Source: Streptomyces cyaneus (GTDB taxonomy: Bacteria > Actinomycetota > Actinomycetes > Streptomycetales > Streptomycetaceae). Taken from it: a DNA stretch of 64,000 nt. Every line of letters starts with the position of its first letter. The first letter of the stretch is position 1. Location of the stretch: the NCBI RefSeq assembly GCF_004028635.1, contig NZ_RQJW01000010.1, positions 186,001 to 250,000 of the forward strand, read 5' to 3'. Positions 15,329 to 23,490 of this stretch are shown here, piece after piece. Under the pieces are notes generated by a model. That model searched no databases. It worked only from the letters and a program-made list of their open reading frames with translations, and had not been told where the DNA came from. Both the position numbers and the translations under genes were made by a program.

Positions 15329-16453
15329 TCATGGGGCAGCTGGTGCCGCGGGCCTCGTCAGGGTGAGCGCGCCGTCCGTTCCAAGGGCGAGACGGACGCC
15401 GTGGCTGATGCGGTCGAGAGTGCTGTGCAGCCAGGTGCGGTCCTCGGGCGGGGCGGGTTCCAGGCGCATGCGGCGGGAGATGAGGGGCACCATGCGCAGC
15501 TCGGCGAGTTCGCCCGTGTCCGCCGCCACCGTCACGAGGTGGGCGATGCGCAGGTCGTCGCGGTACTGCTCGTAGCCGGGAATGCCCTCGTAGTCGTCGA
15601 TGAAGTCGCCGCAGCCGTGCAGGATCAGCCGGTCCCGGTAGACCTCGACGGGACGGGGGTGGTGGGAGGAGTGGCCGTGGACGACGTCGGCGCCCCCGTC
15701 GACCAGGGCGTGCGCGAAGCGGCGCTGTTCACGGGGGACGAGATAGCCCCAGTTGGAGCCCCAGTGCACGGACACGACGACGAGGTCGCCGGCCCGCTTC
15801 ACCTGCCGTATGTGCCGCACCGCGGCTGCGGCCGTGGCGGGCGAGAGCTCGGGTGCGTAGGCGACGCCGGGCAGGTCCGCCGTCGCGGCCCACTGTGCGG
15901 GGATGCCGCTGTTGCCGGCACCGAGGGCGAACACGAGCACGCGGCCGCCGTGGGGGAGCGGGAGCGCCACGGGCGCATAAGCCTCCTCGGCGTCCCGCCC
16001 CGCGCCCGCCGTCCGTAGACCCGCCTCGTGCAGCACGTCGAGCGTCTCCTCCAGGCCTGCGCGGCCGAAGTCCTGAACATGGTTGTTGGCCAGGACGCAG
16101 ACATCGGGCCGGGCCACCGTGAGGGCGGGCAGGTTGGCCGGATGCATGCGGTAGTGGACCGCCTTGCCGGGCTCGAACGCGGCACTGCGCGTCACCGACG
16201 TCTCCAGGTTGACGATCCGCACGTCCGGGGCGCTCGCCTCCAGCAGCCGCAGCGTCTCGCCCCACGGCCAGGACGGGTCGACCGGCGCCGGAATCGGTCC
16301 GCTGACCGCCTCCGCCATGCTCACGTACGACCGCGCGTCCGTGACGTACCCCTCCCGCAGCACCGGATCGCCGGGCCGGGCCAGGATCTGATCGACGCCG
16401 CGTCCGAGCATCACGTCGCCGCAGACGAACAGCGTCACCGTGCCGCCGCTCAT
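15329..16453 (-). CDS. CapA/poly-gamma-glutamate capsule family protein
   Basis: A 374-residue metallophosphatase-like protein of the CapA (PGA_cap) family. Motifs: GDVMLGRGVD (12-21), NLETS (82-86), NNHVQDFG (123-130), VHWGSNWG (229-236) and GHSSHHPRPVE (260-270). In capsule producers CapA helps make or export poly-gamma-glutamate, but in actinomycetes lone copies are common with unknown role. No signal peptide or anchor is visible, unlike classical CapA, so it may be cytosolic. No capB/capC genes are adjacent. The 5' end faces the repeat region before rtcB. Confidence 0.85.
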   Translation of the reverse strand: MSGGTVTLFVCGDVMLGRGVDQILARPGDPVLREGYVTDARSYVSMAEAVSGPIPAPVDPSWPWGETLRLLEASAPDVRIVNLETSVTRSAAFEPGKAVHYRMHPANLPALTVARPDVCVLANNHVQDFGRAGLEETLDVLHEAGLRTAGAGRDAEEAYAPVALPLPHGGRVLVFALGAGNSGIPAQWAATADLPGVAYAPELSPATAAAAVRHIRQVKRAGDLVVVSVHWGSNWGYLVPREQRRFAHALVDGGADVVHGHSSHHPRPVEVYRDRLILHGCGDFIDDYEGIPGYEQYRDDLRIAHLVTVAADTGELAELRMVPLISRRMRLEPAPPEDRTWLHSTLDRISHGVRLALGTDGALTLTRPAAPAAP

Positions 16454-16617
16454 GTCTCAACGGTACGAGGTCGTGGTGGGGGCCGGGATCAAGTCACCGG
16501 CCAGGGCTGTTCGGCGTTGCCGGGCGAGGGGCGGTGGTACGGGCCGGAGGTCTCGTCTCGTCGCGGATGGAGTCGCGGATGGTGTCGCGGGTGGTCAGCA
16601 GGGCCGGGTCGGCCTGC

Positions 16618-16631
16618 GGGGGGGGGGGGGG
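16618..16631 (+). repeat. Homopolymer tract of 14 G
   Basis: An uninterrupted G14 immediately before the first copy of the 198-bp repeat. On the minus strand it codes a run of Pro. It could be unstable in vivo or a sequencing artefact. Confidence 0.9.
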
Positions 16632-17033
16632 TGCCTCGGGCGCGAAGGGGCTGGGCGGGGCGCTGCCCAGGCGCAGCCAGTGGCCTGGGCCGGCGTGGGC
16701 ATGGTCGCTGGGACTTCGGGCGTCTCGATCTCCGGCGTTGCCGGGGTGGCGGTGGCGCCCGTGCGAGCGTCTCGTCGGGCCTCCTGGGCCTCCGGGCCGC
16801 CGACCCGGAGAGACGGCCTGGGTCCGGGGTGCCTCGGGCGCGAAGGGGCTGGGCGGGGCGCCGCCCGGGCGCAGCCAATGGCCCGGGGGCGTGGGCATGG
16901 TCGCTGGGACTTCGGGCGTCTCGATCTCCGGCGTTGCCAGGGTGTCGGTGGCGCCCGTGCGAGCGTCTCGTCGGGCCTCCTGGGCCTCCAGGGCCTCCGG
17001 GCCCTCCCGGGCCTCCAGGCCGCCGACCGGAGC
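16631..17033. repeat. 198-bp tandem duplication
   Basis: Copy 1 starts at 16631 and copy 2 at 16829, both opening GTGCCTCGGGCGCGAAGG. Similarity runs through a shared block GCTGGGACTTCGGGCGTCTC to the CCGCCGACC at the end (about 16803 and 17026). The copies differ by point changes, a 2-nt indel in the middle and an extra GCCTCC-rich stretch in copy 2. Confidence 0.85.
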
Positions 17034-17190
17034 CGCAGCCGTGGACCCGCAGGTCACCAGCTCGCACCGCCCCGGCAGGCACCCCCGGATGTCCTCGGCG
17101 CTCGCCGCGATAGGGAGCGCCCCACGCGGGTACCCCGCACCTGCGATGCCGGGCGCGGGAGACCGTCGGGCCGAAGTGCGGGAGGCTGCC

Positions 17191-18603
17191 ATGGAACTGG
17201 TCGAGGAAGCTCCCCACCGCTTCCGTATCGACCGGCACGGCCCGATGCGGGTGCCGGGCGTGGTGTTCGCCTCCCGGAAGCTGCTGAACGACGCCGAGAA
17301 GTCACTGGAGCAGGTGGTCAACGTGGCCACGCTGCCGGGCATCGTCGGCGCGTCGTACGCCATGCCCGACATCCACTGGGGCTACGGCTTCCCCATCGGC
17401 GGGGTCGCGGCGACCGACGTGGCCGACGGCGGGGTCGTCTCGCCCGGCGGGGTCGGCTTCGACATCTCCTGCGGGGTGCGGTTGCTCGCCGCAGACACCG
17501 ATCAGAAGGGGCTGGAGTCCGGGCTGACCGAGGTGATGGACGGCCTGGACCGGGCCATCCCGCGCGGCGCCGGTCCCGGCGGGGTGTGGCACCTGACCGG
17601 CCCCGGCCAACTGGAGCGGATCCTGCGGGGCGGCTCCCGGTACGCGGTGGGGGAGGGGCACGGCGAGGGACGCGACCTGACGCGCTGCGAGGACGGCGGG
17701 GCGGTCGCCGACGCCGACGTGGACCAGGTGAGCGCCCGGGCGCGCGAGCGCGGACTCGGGCAGGTCGGGAGCCTCGGGTCCGCCAATCACTTCCTGGAGG
17801 TGCAGCGCGTCGACGAGGTGTACGACGAGAGGGCCGCCGCCGCGTTCGGGATCGCCGTCGGCCAGGTGTGCGTGATGATCCACTGCGGTTCCCGCGGCCT
17901 CGGCCACCAGATCTGCACCGATCACGTCCGGCTGATGGACCGCGCGATGACCCGCTACGGCATCAAGGTCCCCGACCGGCAACTGGCCTGCACGCCGGTC
18001 GAGTCGCCGGAGGGGCAGCGGTACCTCGGCGCGATGGCCGCCGCCGCCAACTACGGCCGCGCCAACCGCCAGTTGCTGTCCGACGCGGCCCGCAAGGTCT
18101 TCCACCGCGCCGGGGGAATCCGGCTGTCCCTGGTGTACGACGTCTCCCACAACCTCGCCAAGATCGAGACCCACCAGGTGGCCGGAGCGGGCCGCACTCT
18201 CTGCGTCCACCGCAAGGGCGCGACCCGCGCCTTCCCGCCCGGCCATCCGGACCTGCCCGACGACCTGCGCGAGGTCGGCCAGCCGGTGCTGATCCCGGGG
18301 ACGATGGGCACCGCCTCCTACGTCCTGGTCGGCGTGGCGGGCGGAGACGCGTTCTCCTCCACCTGTCACGGCGCGGGCCGCGTCCTCAGCCGGCACCGGG
18401 CCGCCCGCACGGTGGGCGGCCGTGAACTGCGGGCCCGGTTGGAGTCGGCGGGCATAGCGGTACGCCCGCGCTCGCTGCGCGGCCTCGCGGAGGAGACGCC
18501 CGAGGCGTACAAGGACGTGAGCGAGGTGGTGGCCGCGAGCGAGGGGGCACGGCTGTGCCGGACGGTGGCCCGGCTGGTGCCGCTGGGGGTGGTGAAGGGC
18601 TGA
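17191..18603 (+). CDS. rtcB: RtcB-type RNA ligase
   Basis: A 470-residue ligase that joins 2',3'-cyclic phosphate or 3'-phosphate RNA ends to 5'-OH ends using GTP and Mn2+. Metal and active-site residues are all visible: Asp60/His62 in PDIHWG, Cys94 in GVGFDISCGVR, His200 in GSANHF, His231 in IHCGSRGLGH, His320 in DVSHN, and the guanylylated His340 in VHRKGATRAFPPG; STCHGAGR follows near 391-397. ATG 17191 has GGAGG upstream. The archease gene lies just downstream, convergent, which supports a working RNA repair pair. Confidence 0.95.
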   Translation: MELVEEAPHRFRIDRHGPMRVPGVVFASRKLLNDAEKSLEQVVNVATLPGIVGASYAMPDIHWGYGFPIGGVAATDVADGGVVSPGGVGFDISCGVRLLAADTDQKGLESGLTEVMDGLDRAIPRGAGPGGVWHLTGPGQLERILRGGSRYAVGEGHGEGRDLTRCEDGGAVADADVDQVSARARERGLGQVGSLGSANHFLEVQRVDEVYDERAAAAFGIAVGQVCVMIHCGSRGLGHQICTDHVRLMDRAMTRYGIKVPDRQLACTPVESPEGQRYLGAMAAAANYGRANRQLLSDAARKVFHRAGGIRLSLVYDVSHNLAKIETHQVAGAGRTLCVHRKGATRAFPPGHPDLPDDLREVGQPVLIPGTMGTASYVLVGVAGGDAFSSTCHGAGRVLSRHRAARTVGGRELRARLESAGIAVRPRSLRGLAEETPEAYKDVSEVVAASEGARLCRTVARLVPLGVVKG

Positions 18604-18632
18604 GGGGAAGGGTTGAGGGGAAGGGCTTAGGG
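18601..18632 (+). repeat. 13-bp tandem repeat on the rtcB stop codon
   Basis: TGAGGGGAAGGGT (18601) and TGAGGGGAAGGGC (18614), then a diverged TTAGGGAG. The first TGA is the rtcB stop. Confidence 0.85.
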
Positions 18633-18637
18633 AGAGG

Positions 18638-18678
18638 CCAGGCGGTTGAACGACCGTAACGACCGTTGGGCCGCCTGG
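18638..18678. terminator. Bidirectional hairpin between rtcB and archease
   Basis: CCAGGCGG (18638-18645) and CCGCCTGG (18671-18678) form an 8-bp stem; inner AACG/CGTT bases may extend it. It separates convergent genes. Confidence 0.5.
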
Positions 18679-18689
18679 ACGCGTACGCC

Positions 18690-19145
18690 TCACACGTCCA
18701 CAGTCACCGCGCACGACCACCCGTAGGGATCCGGCCCGAAGTGCAGCCCGTGCCAGGAGACGCCCTTCGGGGTGGCACCGGTGACCTCCACGTCCGCCAG
18801 TTCGACGAGCGCGAGGCGCACGTCGAGGTCGCCGTCCGTGGGGTCGGCCTCCAGGTCGACGGGCACGCGGCCGTCCACGTCGAGGCGGAAGACGACCTCG
18901 TCGAGGAGCGCCGTCAGCAGACCCTCGTCGCTGTCCTGTTCCAGCCGCACCCGCTCCACCGAGGTGGGCCGTACCGCCGTGACGTCCGCGAAGCACTCCA
19001 CCATGCCCAGCGCGGCCTCGACCAGGCAGCGCTCCCGGCTCACGCCCCACGCCTCGACGCGGACGTCGGCTGTGTGCGGCACCGCCCGGTGGCCGCTGGA
19101 GCCACGCCGCCGTGTCTGGATGTCGTCGTCGGTGTCGCCGACCAT
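18690..19145 (-). CDS. Archease
   Basis: A 151-residue archease, the small partner that stimulates multiple turnover and guanylylation of RtcB. Family features: RAVPHTADVRVEAWG near 20-34, ALGMVECFADV near 46-56 and the C-terminal HGLHFGPDPYGWSCAVTVDV. ATG 19145 is chosen because AGAGGTGA lies about 7 nt upstream; the GTG two codons earlier is too close to that site. Convergent with rtcB across a hairpin, rather than in one operon as in many archaea. Confidence 0.9.
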   Translation of the reverse strand: MVGDTDDDIQTRRRGSSGHRAVPHTADVRVEAWGVSRERCLVEAALGMVECFADVTAVRPTSVERVRLEQDSDEGLLTALLDEVVFRLDVDGRVPVDLEADPTDGDLDVRLALVELADVEVTGATPKGVSWHGLHFGPDPYGWSCAVTVDV

Positions 19146-19268
19146 GTGCACTCACCTCTGATCCGCTCGGCCGGCCAGGCCCAGGAGCCGTCTCCCCGCG
19201 AGGGGCGGTACGTCGATAGGGGTACCCGCCTGGGGGCACCCGTACCGCTGAGACCGAAGGAGCGGACA

Positions 19269-19709
19269 GTGCCGGACATGGAGGAGGACGAGGCGCGCCG
19301 CCGGTTCGCCGCTGCCCGGGTGGCACGGCTGGCGACGGTCGACCCGGTGGGACGCCCGCACCTGGTGCCGGTGGTGTTCGCCGGGCGCGGCGACCGGATC
19401 GTCACCGCCGTCGACCGCAAGCCGAAGCGCTCCGAGCGGCTCGGGCGGCTGCGCAACATCGCCGGCCACCCGGCGGTCAGCCTGCTCGTGGACGTGTACG
19501 ACGACGACTGGGACCGCCTGTGGTGGGTCCGGGCCGACGGCGAAGCCCGGACCCTGCTGCCCGACGCGTCCGACGAGACGATGCGCGACGAGTACGCCGT
19601 AGCCGTCGGTCTGCTGCGCCAGAAGTACCCCCAGTACCGGCAACAGCCCCCGGCAGGCCCCGCGATCGTGATCACCGTTGTGCGCTGGACCGGCTGGCGG
19701 GCCTCGTAG
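19269..19709 (+). CDS. PPOX-class F420-dependent enzyme (TIGR03668-like)
   Basis: A 146-residue split-beta-barrel protein related to pyridoxamine oxidase, of the actinomycete group that uses F420. Typical stretches are RFAAARVARLATVDPVGRPHLVPVVF (about 10-35) and KPKRSERLGRLRNIAGHPAVSLLVD. GTG 19269 is preceded by AAGGAG at 6 nt. Only 123 bp separates it from the divergent archease gene. Its substrate is unknown. Length is normal for the family. Confidence 0.85.
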   Translation: MPDMEEDEARRRFAAARVARLATVDPVGRPHLVPVVFAGRGDRIVTAVDRKPKRSERLGRLRNIAGHPAVSLLVDVYDDDWDRLWWVRADGEARTLLPDASDETMRDEYAVAVGLLRQKYPQYRQQPPAGPAIVITVVRWTGWRAS

Positions 19710-19782
19710 ATCGGGGCTTCGTAGACCGGCGCACCGTAGGGCGGCTCGTGGGCGCGCCGCAAAAACCACCGCTGCAGACCCA

Positions 19783-19810
19783 TTGACCCTTGACCATCCA
19801 CGAACATAAT
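19783..19810 (+). promoter_or_regulatory. Housekeeping promoter of the sugar-acid operon
   Basis: TTGACC (19783-19788), 16-nt spacer, CATAAT (19805-19810). This is unusually close to the consensus for a Streptomyces gene. The predicted start point (about 19817) falls inside the large palindrome. Confidence 0.65.
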
Positions 19811-19814
19811 CTCC

Positions 19815-19849
19815 GTCCTCATATGTAGACGACGTCTTCATATGAGGAC
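19815..19849. promoter_or_regulatory. 35-bp palindromic operator before the GntP gene
   Basis: GTCCTCATATG (19815-19825) and CATATGAGGAC (19839-19849) are perfect 11-bp arms; the 13-nt centre contains AGACG-A-CGTCT, itself a perfect palindrome. In all, 16 of 17 base pairs are symmetric. Placed across the expected transcript start, it should bind a dimeric repressor, most likely of the GntR or IclR type. Confidence 0.75.
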
Positions 19850-19901
19850 CCCATTCGTCGGGGTGAACGTAAGCGGCCGACGTTCAAAGGAGAACCGCAC
19901 T

Positions 19902-21239
19902 ATGCCGCTCGTGGTGGTCGGGATCAGTGTTCTGGTCCTGCTCGTGCTGATGACCAAGCTCAGGCTGAACGGCTTCGCCGCTCTGCTCCTGGTGGCCGTG
20001 GGTGTCGGCCTGGTGCAGGGGATCGGGCTGGAGAAGATCCCCGACGTCCTCGCCGAGGGCATCGGTGACCAGATCGGCGACACGATGCTCACCATCGGGC
20101 TCGGCGCCATGGTCGGCAGGGTGATGGGGGACTCCGGCGCCGCCCAGCGGATAGCCGGCCGGCTCCTCGATCTGTGCGGACCGCGCTGGGTGCAGGTGGC
20201 CATGGTGCTGACGGCCATGCTCATCGGCGTGACGATGTTCTACGAGGTGGCCTTCGTGATCATCGTGCCGATCGCCTTCACCCTCGTCCGGGTCACCCGG
20301 TCGAACCTGCTGTGGGTGGGGCTGCCCATGTCGATCGCCCTGTCCACCATGCACAGCTTTCTGCCGCCCCACCCCGGCCCCACCGCGGTGGCCGCCACCT
20401 TCCACGCCTCCGTCGGACTCACCCTGTTCTACGGCCTGTTCATCGCCGTCCCGGCCGGCGCGCTCATCGCCCTGCTGTGGCCCCGCCTGCCCTTCGTCCG
20501 GGCGATGAACCCCGCCATCCCCAAGGGCCTGGTGAGCGAGCGCGTCTTCGACGACGACGAGATGCCCGGCATGGGCTGGTCGCTGTCCGTCGCCCTGCTG
20601 CCCGTCGTGCTCATCGCCGGGGCCGCCGTGACCGACCTGGCCGCCTCCGGGGACAGCGGCCTGCTGCACTTCGTCGCGTTCATCGGCTCCGCGCCGATCG
20701 CCCTGCTGCTGACCCTGCTCGTGGCCATCTGGGCGTTCGGCCCGCGGATCGGGCGCAGCCTGGCCGAAGTCAGCGCCTCGTGCAAGGAGGCCGCCCAGGC
20801 GATGGCGATGATCCTGCTCGTCATCGGCGCGGGCGGTGCCTTCAAGAACGTCCTGGTCGAGGGCGGGATATCCGACTACATCAAGGACGCGACCGACGGC
20901 TGGTCCATCTCCCCGATCCTCCTCGCCTGGCTGATCGCCGCCATCCTCCGCGTGGCTCTCGGCTCCGCGACCGTCGCCGTCGTCACGGCCTCCGGCGTGG
21001 CGCTGCCCCTGCTCGCGGGCAGCGGCGTCCACCCCGAGGTGATGGTCCTCGCCGTGTCCTGCGGCTCGATCGCCTTCTCCCACGTCAACGACCCGGGCTT
21101 CTGGATGTTCAAGGAGTACTTCAACCTGTCCGTCCTGGACGCCATCAAGGCCCGTACGACCTACACGACGGTTCTCGCGGTCCTGGGCCTGGGCGGTGTA
21201 CTCGTCCTGGAACAGGTCCTGGACGCCCTCAACATCTGA
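19902..21239 (+). CDS. GntP-family gluconate:H+ symporter
   Basis: A 445-residue inner-membrane permease of the GntP/ArsB-like superfamily for gluconate or related sugar acids. The sequence is almost wholly hydrophobic with about 12 membrane spans; family signatures include HSFLPPHPGPTAVAATF and the C-terminal SCGSIAFSHVNDPGFWMFKEYF. ATG 19902 is chosen for the AAGGAG 9 nt upstream; the longer frame would begin within the palindrome. It is followed 58 nt later by glucarate dehydratase, so the carried acid is more likely an aldarate or galactonate-type compound than gluconate itself. Confidence 0.9.
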   Translation: MPLVVVGISVLVLLVLMTKLRLNGFAALLLVAVGVGLVQGIGLEKIPDVLAEGIGDQIGDTMLTIGLGAMVGRVMGDSGAAQRIAGRLLDLCGPRWVQVAMVLTAMLIGVTMFYEVAFVIIVPIAFTLVRVTRSNLLWVGLPMSIALSTMHSFLPPHPGPTAVAATFHASVGLTLFYGLFIAVPAGALIALLWPRLPFVRAMNPAIPKGLVSERVFDDDEMPGMGWSLSVALLPVVLIAGAAVTDLAASGDSGLLHFVAFIGSAPIALLLTLLVAIWAFGPRIGRSLAEVSASCKEAAQAMAMILLVIGAGGAFKNVLVEGGISDYIKDATDGWSISPILLAWLIAAILRVALGSATVAVVTASGVALPLLAGSGVHPEVMVLAVSCGSIAFSHVNDPGFWMFKEYFNLSVLDAIKARTTYTTVLAVLGLGGVLVLEQVLDALNI

Positions 21240-21297
21240 CCGCTCACCACGCCTCGACCGCCCACCACCCCCTCACGAGAACGGCACCCGCCCAGCC

Positions 21298-22626
21298 ATG
21301 AGTCAGCCCGTCGTCACCCGCTTCTCCGTCTATCCGGTCGCCGGCCGCGACTCCATGCTCCTCAACCTCTCCGGGGCCCATGCCCCGTACTTCACGCGCA
21401 ACGTCGTCGTCCTGGAGGACTCCCAGGGCCGTACCGGCCTGGGCGAGGTGCCCGGCGGGGAGAAGATCACCCAGACCCTGCGCGACGCCGAACCGCTCGT
21501 CGTCGGCTCCCGCGTCGGCGACTACAAGCGCGTCCTGCGCACGATCGAGGCGACCTTCGCCGACCGCGACTCGGGCGGTCGCGGCGCGCAGACCTTCGAC
21601 CTGCGTACGACGGTGCACGCCGTGACCGCCGTCGAGTCGGCCCTCCTCGACCTGCTCGGCCAGCACCTAGAAGTCCCGGTCGCCGCCCTGCTCGGCGACG
21701 GCCAACAGCGCGACGCCGTACGGGTGCTCGGCTACCTCTTCTACGTCGGCGACCCGGACCGCACCGACCTGGACTACGTCCGCGACCCCGACTCGACCGT
21801 CGAGTGGTACCGCGTCCGGCACGAGGAGGCCCTGACCCCCGAGGCGATCGTCCGGCAGGCCGAGGCCACCTACGACCACTACGGCTTCCGTGACTTCAAG
21901 CTCAAGGGCGGTGTCCTGCCGGGCGCTGAGGAGGTCAAGGCCGTCACCGCGCTCAAGGAACGCTTCCCCGAGGCACGGATCACCCTCGACCCCAACGGCG
22001 CCTGGTCCCTGCGCGAGGCCGTCGAGCTGTGCCGTCCCCTCGTCGGCACGCTCGCCTACGCCGAGGACCCCTGCGGAGCGGAGGGCGGCTACTCGGGCCG
22101 CGAGATCCTCGCGGAGTTCCGCCGGGCCACCGGGCTGCCCACGGCCACCAACATGATCGCCACGGACTGGCGCCAACTGGCCCATGCCCTGGCCCTGCAG
22201 TCGGTTTCCATCCCGCTCGCCGACCCCCACTTCTGGACCATGCAGGGCTCGGTGCGTGTCGCCCAGCTGTGCAATGCCATGGGGCTGACCTGGGGATGTC
22301 ACTCCAACAACCACTTCGACATCTCCCTGGCGATGATGGCGCACTGCGGAGCGGCGGCACCGGGGGAGTACAACGCCCTGGACACGCACTGGATCTGGCA
22401 GGAGGGCCGGGAACGGCTCACCGTCGAGCCGCCGAGGATCACCGGCGGCGAGGTCGACGTGCCGGACACGCCCGGACTGGGGGTCCGGCTGGACAGGGAC
22501 CGGCTCCTGGCGGCGCAGGAGCTGTACGAGGAGAAGGCGCTGTCGGGCCGGGACGACGCGGTCGGGATGCGGTACCTGATCGACGGCTGGACCTTCGACG
22601 CGAAGCGGCCCTGTCTCGTGCGCTGA
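21298..22626 (+). CDS. gudD: Glucarate dehydratase (enolase superfamily)
   Basis: A 442-residue mandelate-racemase-type dehydratase that converts D-glucarate (and idarate) to 5-keto-4-deoxyglucarate. Visible catalytic elements: KLK at 201-203, LDPNGAW with Asp231/Asn233 as metal ligands, AEDP with Glu256, the NMIATDW strand near 285-291, and HSNNHFDIS with His339 as general base. Length matches known enzymes (about 440-450). Co-transcribed with the GntP permease. The aldolase and semialdehyde dehydrogenase needed to finish the pathway are not in the window. Confidence 0.88.
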   Translation: MSQPVVTRFSVYPVAGRDSMLLNLSGAHAPYFTRNVVVLEDSQGRTGLGEVPGGEKITQTLRDAEPLVVGSRVGDYKRVLRTIEATFADRDSGGRGAQTFDLRTTVHAVTAVESALLDLLGQHLEVPVAALLGDGQQRDAVRVLGYLFYVGDPDRTDLDYVRDPDSTVEWYRVRHEEALTPEAIVRQAEATYDHYGFRDFKLKGGVLPGAEEVKAVTALKERFPEARITLDPNGAWSLREAVELCRPLVGTLAYAEDPCGAEGGYSGREILAEFRRATGLPTATNMIATDWRQLAHALALQSVSIPLADPHFWTMQGSVRVAQLCNAMGLTWGCHSNNHFDISLAMMAHCGAAAPGEYNALDTHWIWQEGRERLTVEPPRITGGEVDVPDTPGLGVRLDRDRLLAAQELYEEKALSGRDDAVGMRYLIDGWTFDAKRPCLVR

Positions 22627-22630
22627 GCCG

Positions 22631-22646
22631 GGCTGCGGGGCAGCCG
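22631..22646. terminator. Small hairpin between convergent genes
   Basis: GGCTGC GGG GCAGCC-type stem (22632-22646) in the 20-bp gap between gudD and the amidohydrolase gene. It is short, so terminator function is tentative. Confidence 0.4.
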
Positions 22647-23459
22647 TCACAGCGAGAAGACGCGGCGGGCGTTGCCGTACAGGAACAGCTCCCGCGTCTC
22701 CTCGTCCAGATTCAGGTCGTCCAGGTGCTCCAGAGCCCGACTCGGCGTGATCATGGGGTAGTTGGAGCCGAACAGGACCTTGTGACGGCCCCGGCCGCGC
22801 AGATACTCCACCAGTTCCGGCGGATAGCGTCGGACGGTGTAGGCACTGGTGTCGATGTACACGTTCTCGTGCTTGTCGGCGACCGCGACCATCTCGGCCG
22901 TCCACGGGTAGCCGATGTGCCCGCACACGATCGTGAGCTCGGGGAAGTCCAGCGCGACCTGGTCGATGTACGGGATGGGCCGCCCGGTCTCCGACGGCCG
23001 CAGCGGGCCCGTGTGCCCGACCTGGGTGCAGAACGGCACGCCGAGGTCCACACAGGCCGCGTACAGCGGGTAGTACAGCCGGTCGGTCGGGGGCAGCCCC
23101 CACAGCCACGGGATGATGCGCAGCGCCACGAATCCCAACTCCTCGACGGACCGGCGCAGTTCCCGTACCGCCGTCATGGGCCGGGCGAGATCGGCGCCCG
23201 CCACTGCGCGCAGCCGCCCTCCGGACTGCTCGACGAAGGCGGCCACCTCGGCGTTGTCGATCAGCGGGCCCTGCGGCCCGTACCAGGCGGCCGCGAGGCC
23301 CACCTCCACGTCCGCGGCCTCCAGCGCCGCCACCGTGACCTCGACGGGCAGCGGCTTGTCGAGCCGCTCCACGCCGGTCCACCGGCGCAGCGACTCGAAC
23401 ATCTCGTGGTGGGAGTGGCGCAGCGTCGGGTGCTGCATCCAGGCGTCGATGACGGGCAC
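22647..23459 (-). CDS. Amidohydrolase family protein (amidohydro_2)
   Basis: A 270-residue TIM-barrel metal hydrolase/decarboxylase. Unlike classical members the N-terminal HxH is replaced by MQHP near 8-11; other elements are present: RIIPWLWG near 115, CGHIGYPW near 187-194, YIDTSAYTVRRYPP near 207-220 and LFGSNYPM near 235, where an Asp is more usual than the Asn. It may therefore have altered or lost metal chemistry. GTG 23459 has GAGAGG upstream. Related proteins include lactonases and gamma-resorcylate-type decarboxylases; a lactonase would suit the neighbouring sugar-acid genes. Confidence 0.75.
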   Translation of the reverse strand: MPVIDAWMQHPTLRHSHHEMFESLRRWTGVERLDKPLPVEVTVAALEAADVEVGLAAAWYGPQGPLIDNAEVAAFVEQSGGRLRAVAGADLARPMTAVRELRRSVEELGFVALRIIPWLWGLPPTDRLYYPLYAACVDLGVPFCTQVGHTGPLRPSETGRPIPYIDQVALDFPELTIVCGHIGYPWTAEMVAVADKHENVYIDTSAYTVRRYPPELVEYLRGRGRHKVLFGSNYPMITPSRALEHLDDLNLDEETRELFLYGNARRVFSL

Positions 23460-23490
23460 GGGCTGCCGCCTCTCTGCGGTCGGGGAGGGG

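Larger units (their letters stand above)
16454..17190. other. 737-bp divergent region with decayed repeats
   Basis: Between the divergent capA-like and rtcB genes lie a 14-G tract, a 198-bp tandem repeat and GCCTCC-rich DNA. On the minus strand an Ala/Pro/Glu-rich frame runs from about 17140 to 16494 (ending NSPGR) with no plausible start; reading-frame similarity between the repeats is broken by a 2-nt difference. This could be a decayed or mis-sequenced gene. A GGGTAC sits at 17128-17133 but lacks a fitting upstream element. Confidence 0.45.

Noticed and set aside
16740..17050. Collagen-like GPP repeat on the plus strand
   Set aside because: It arises from GCCTCC-rich DNA in the duplicated region, in a frame without start signals.
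17302..19326. 674-codon minus-strand frame over rtcB
   Set aside because: Antisense shadow of rtcB and archease; no motif and no start signal.
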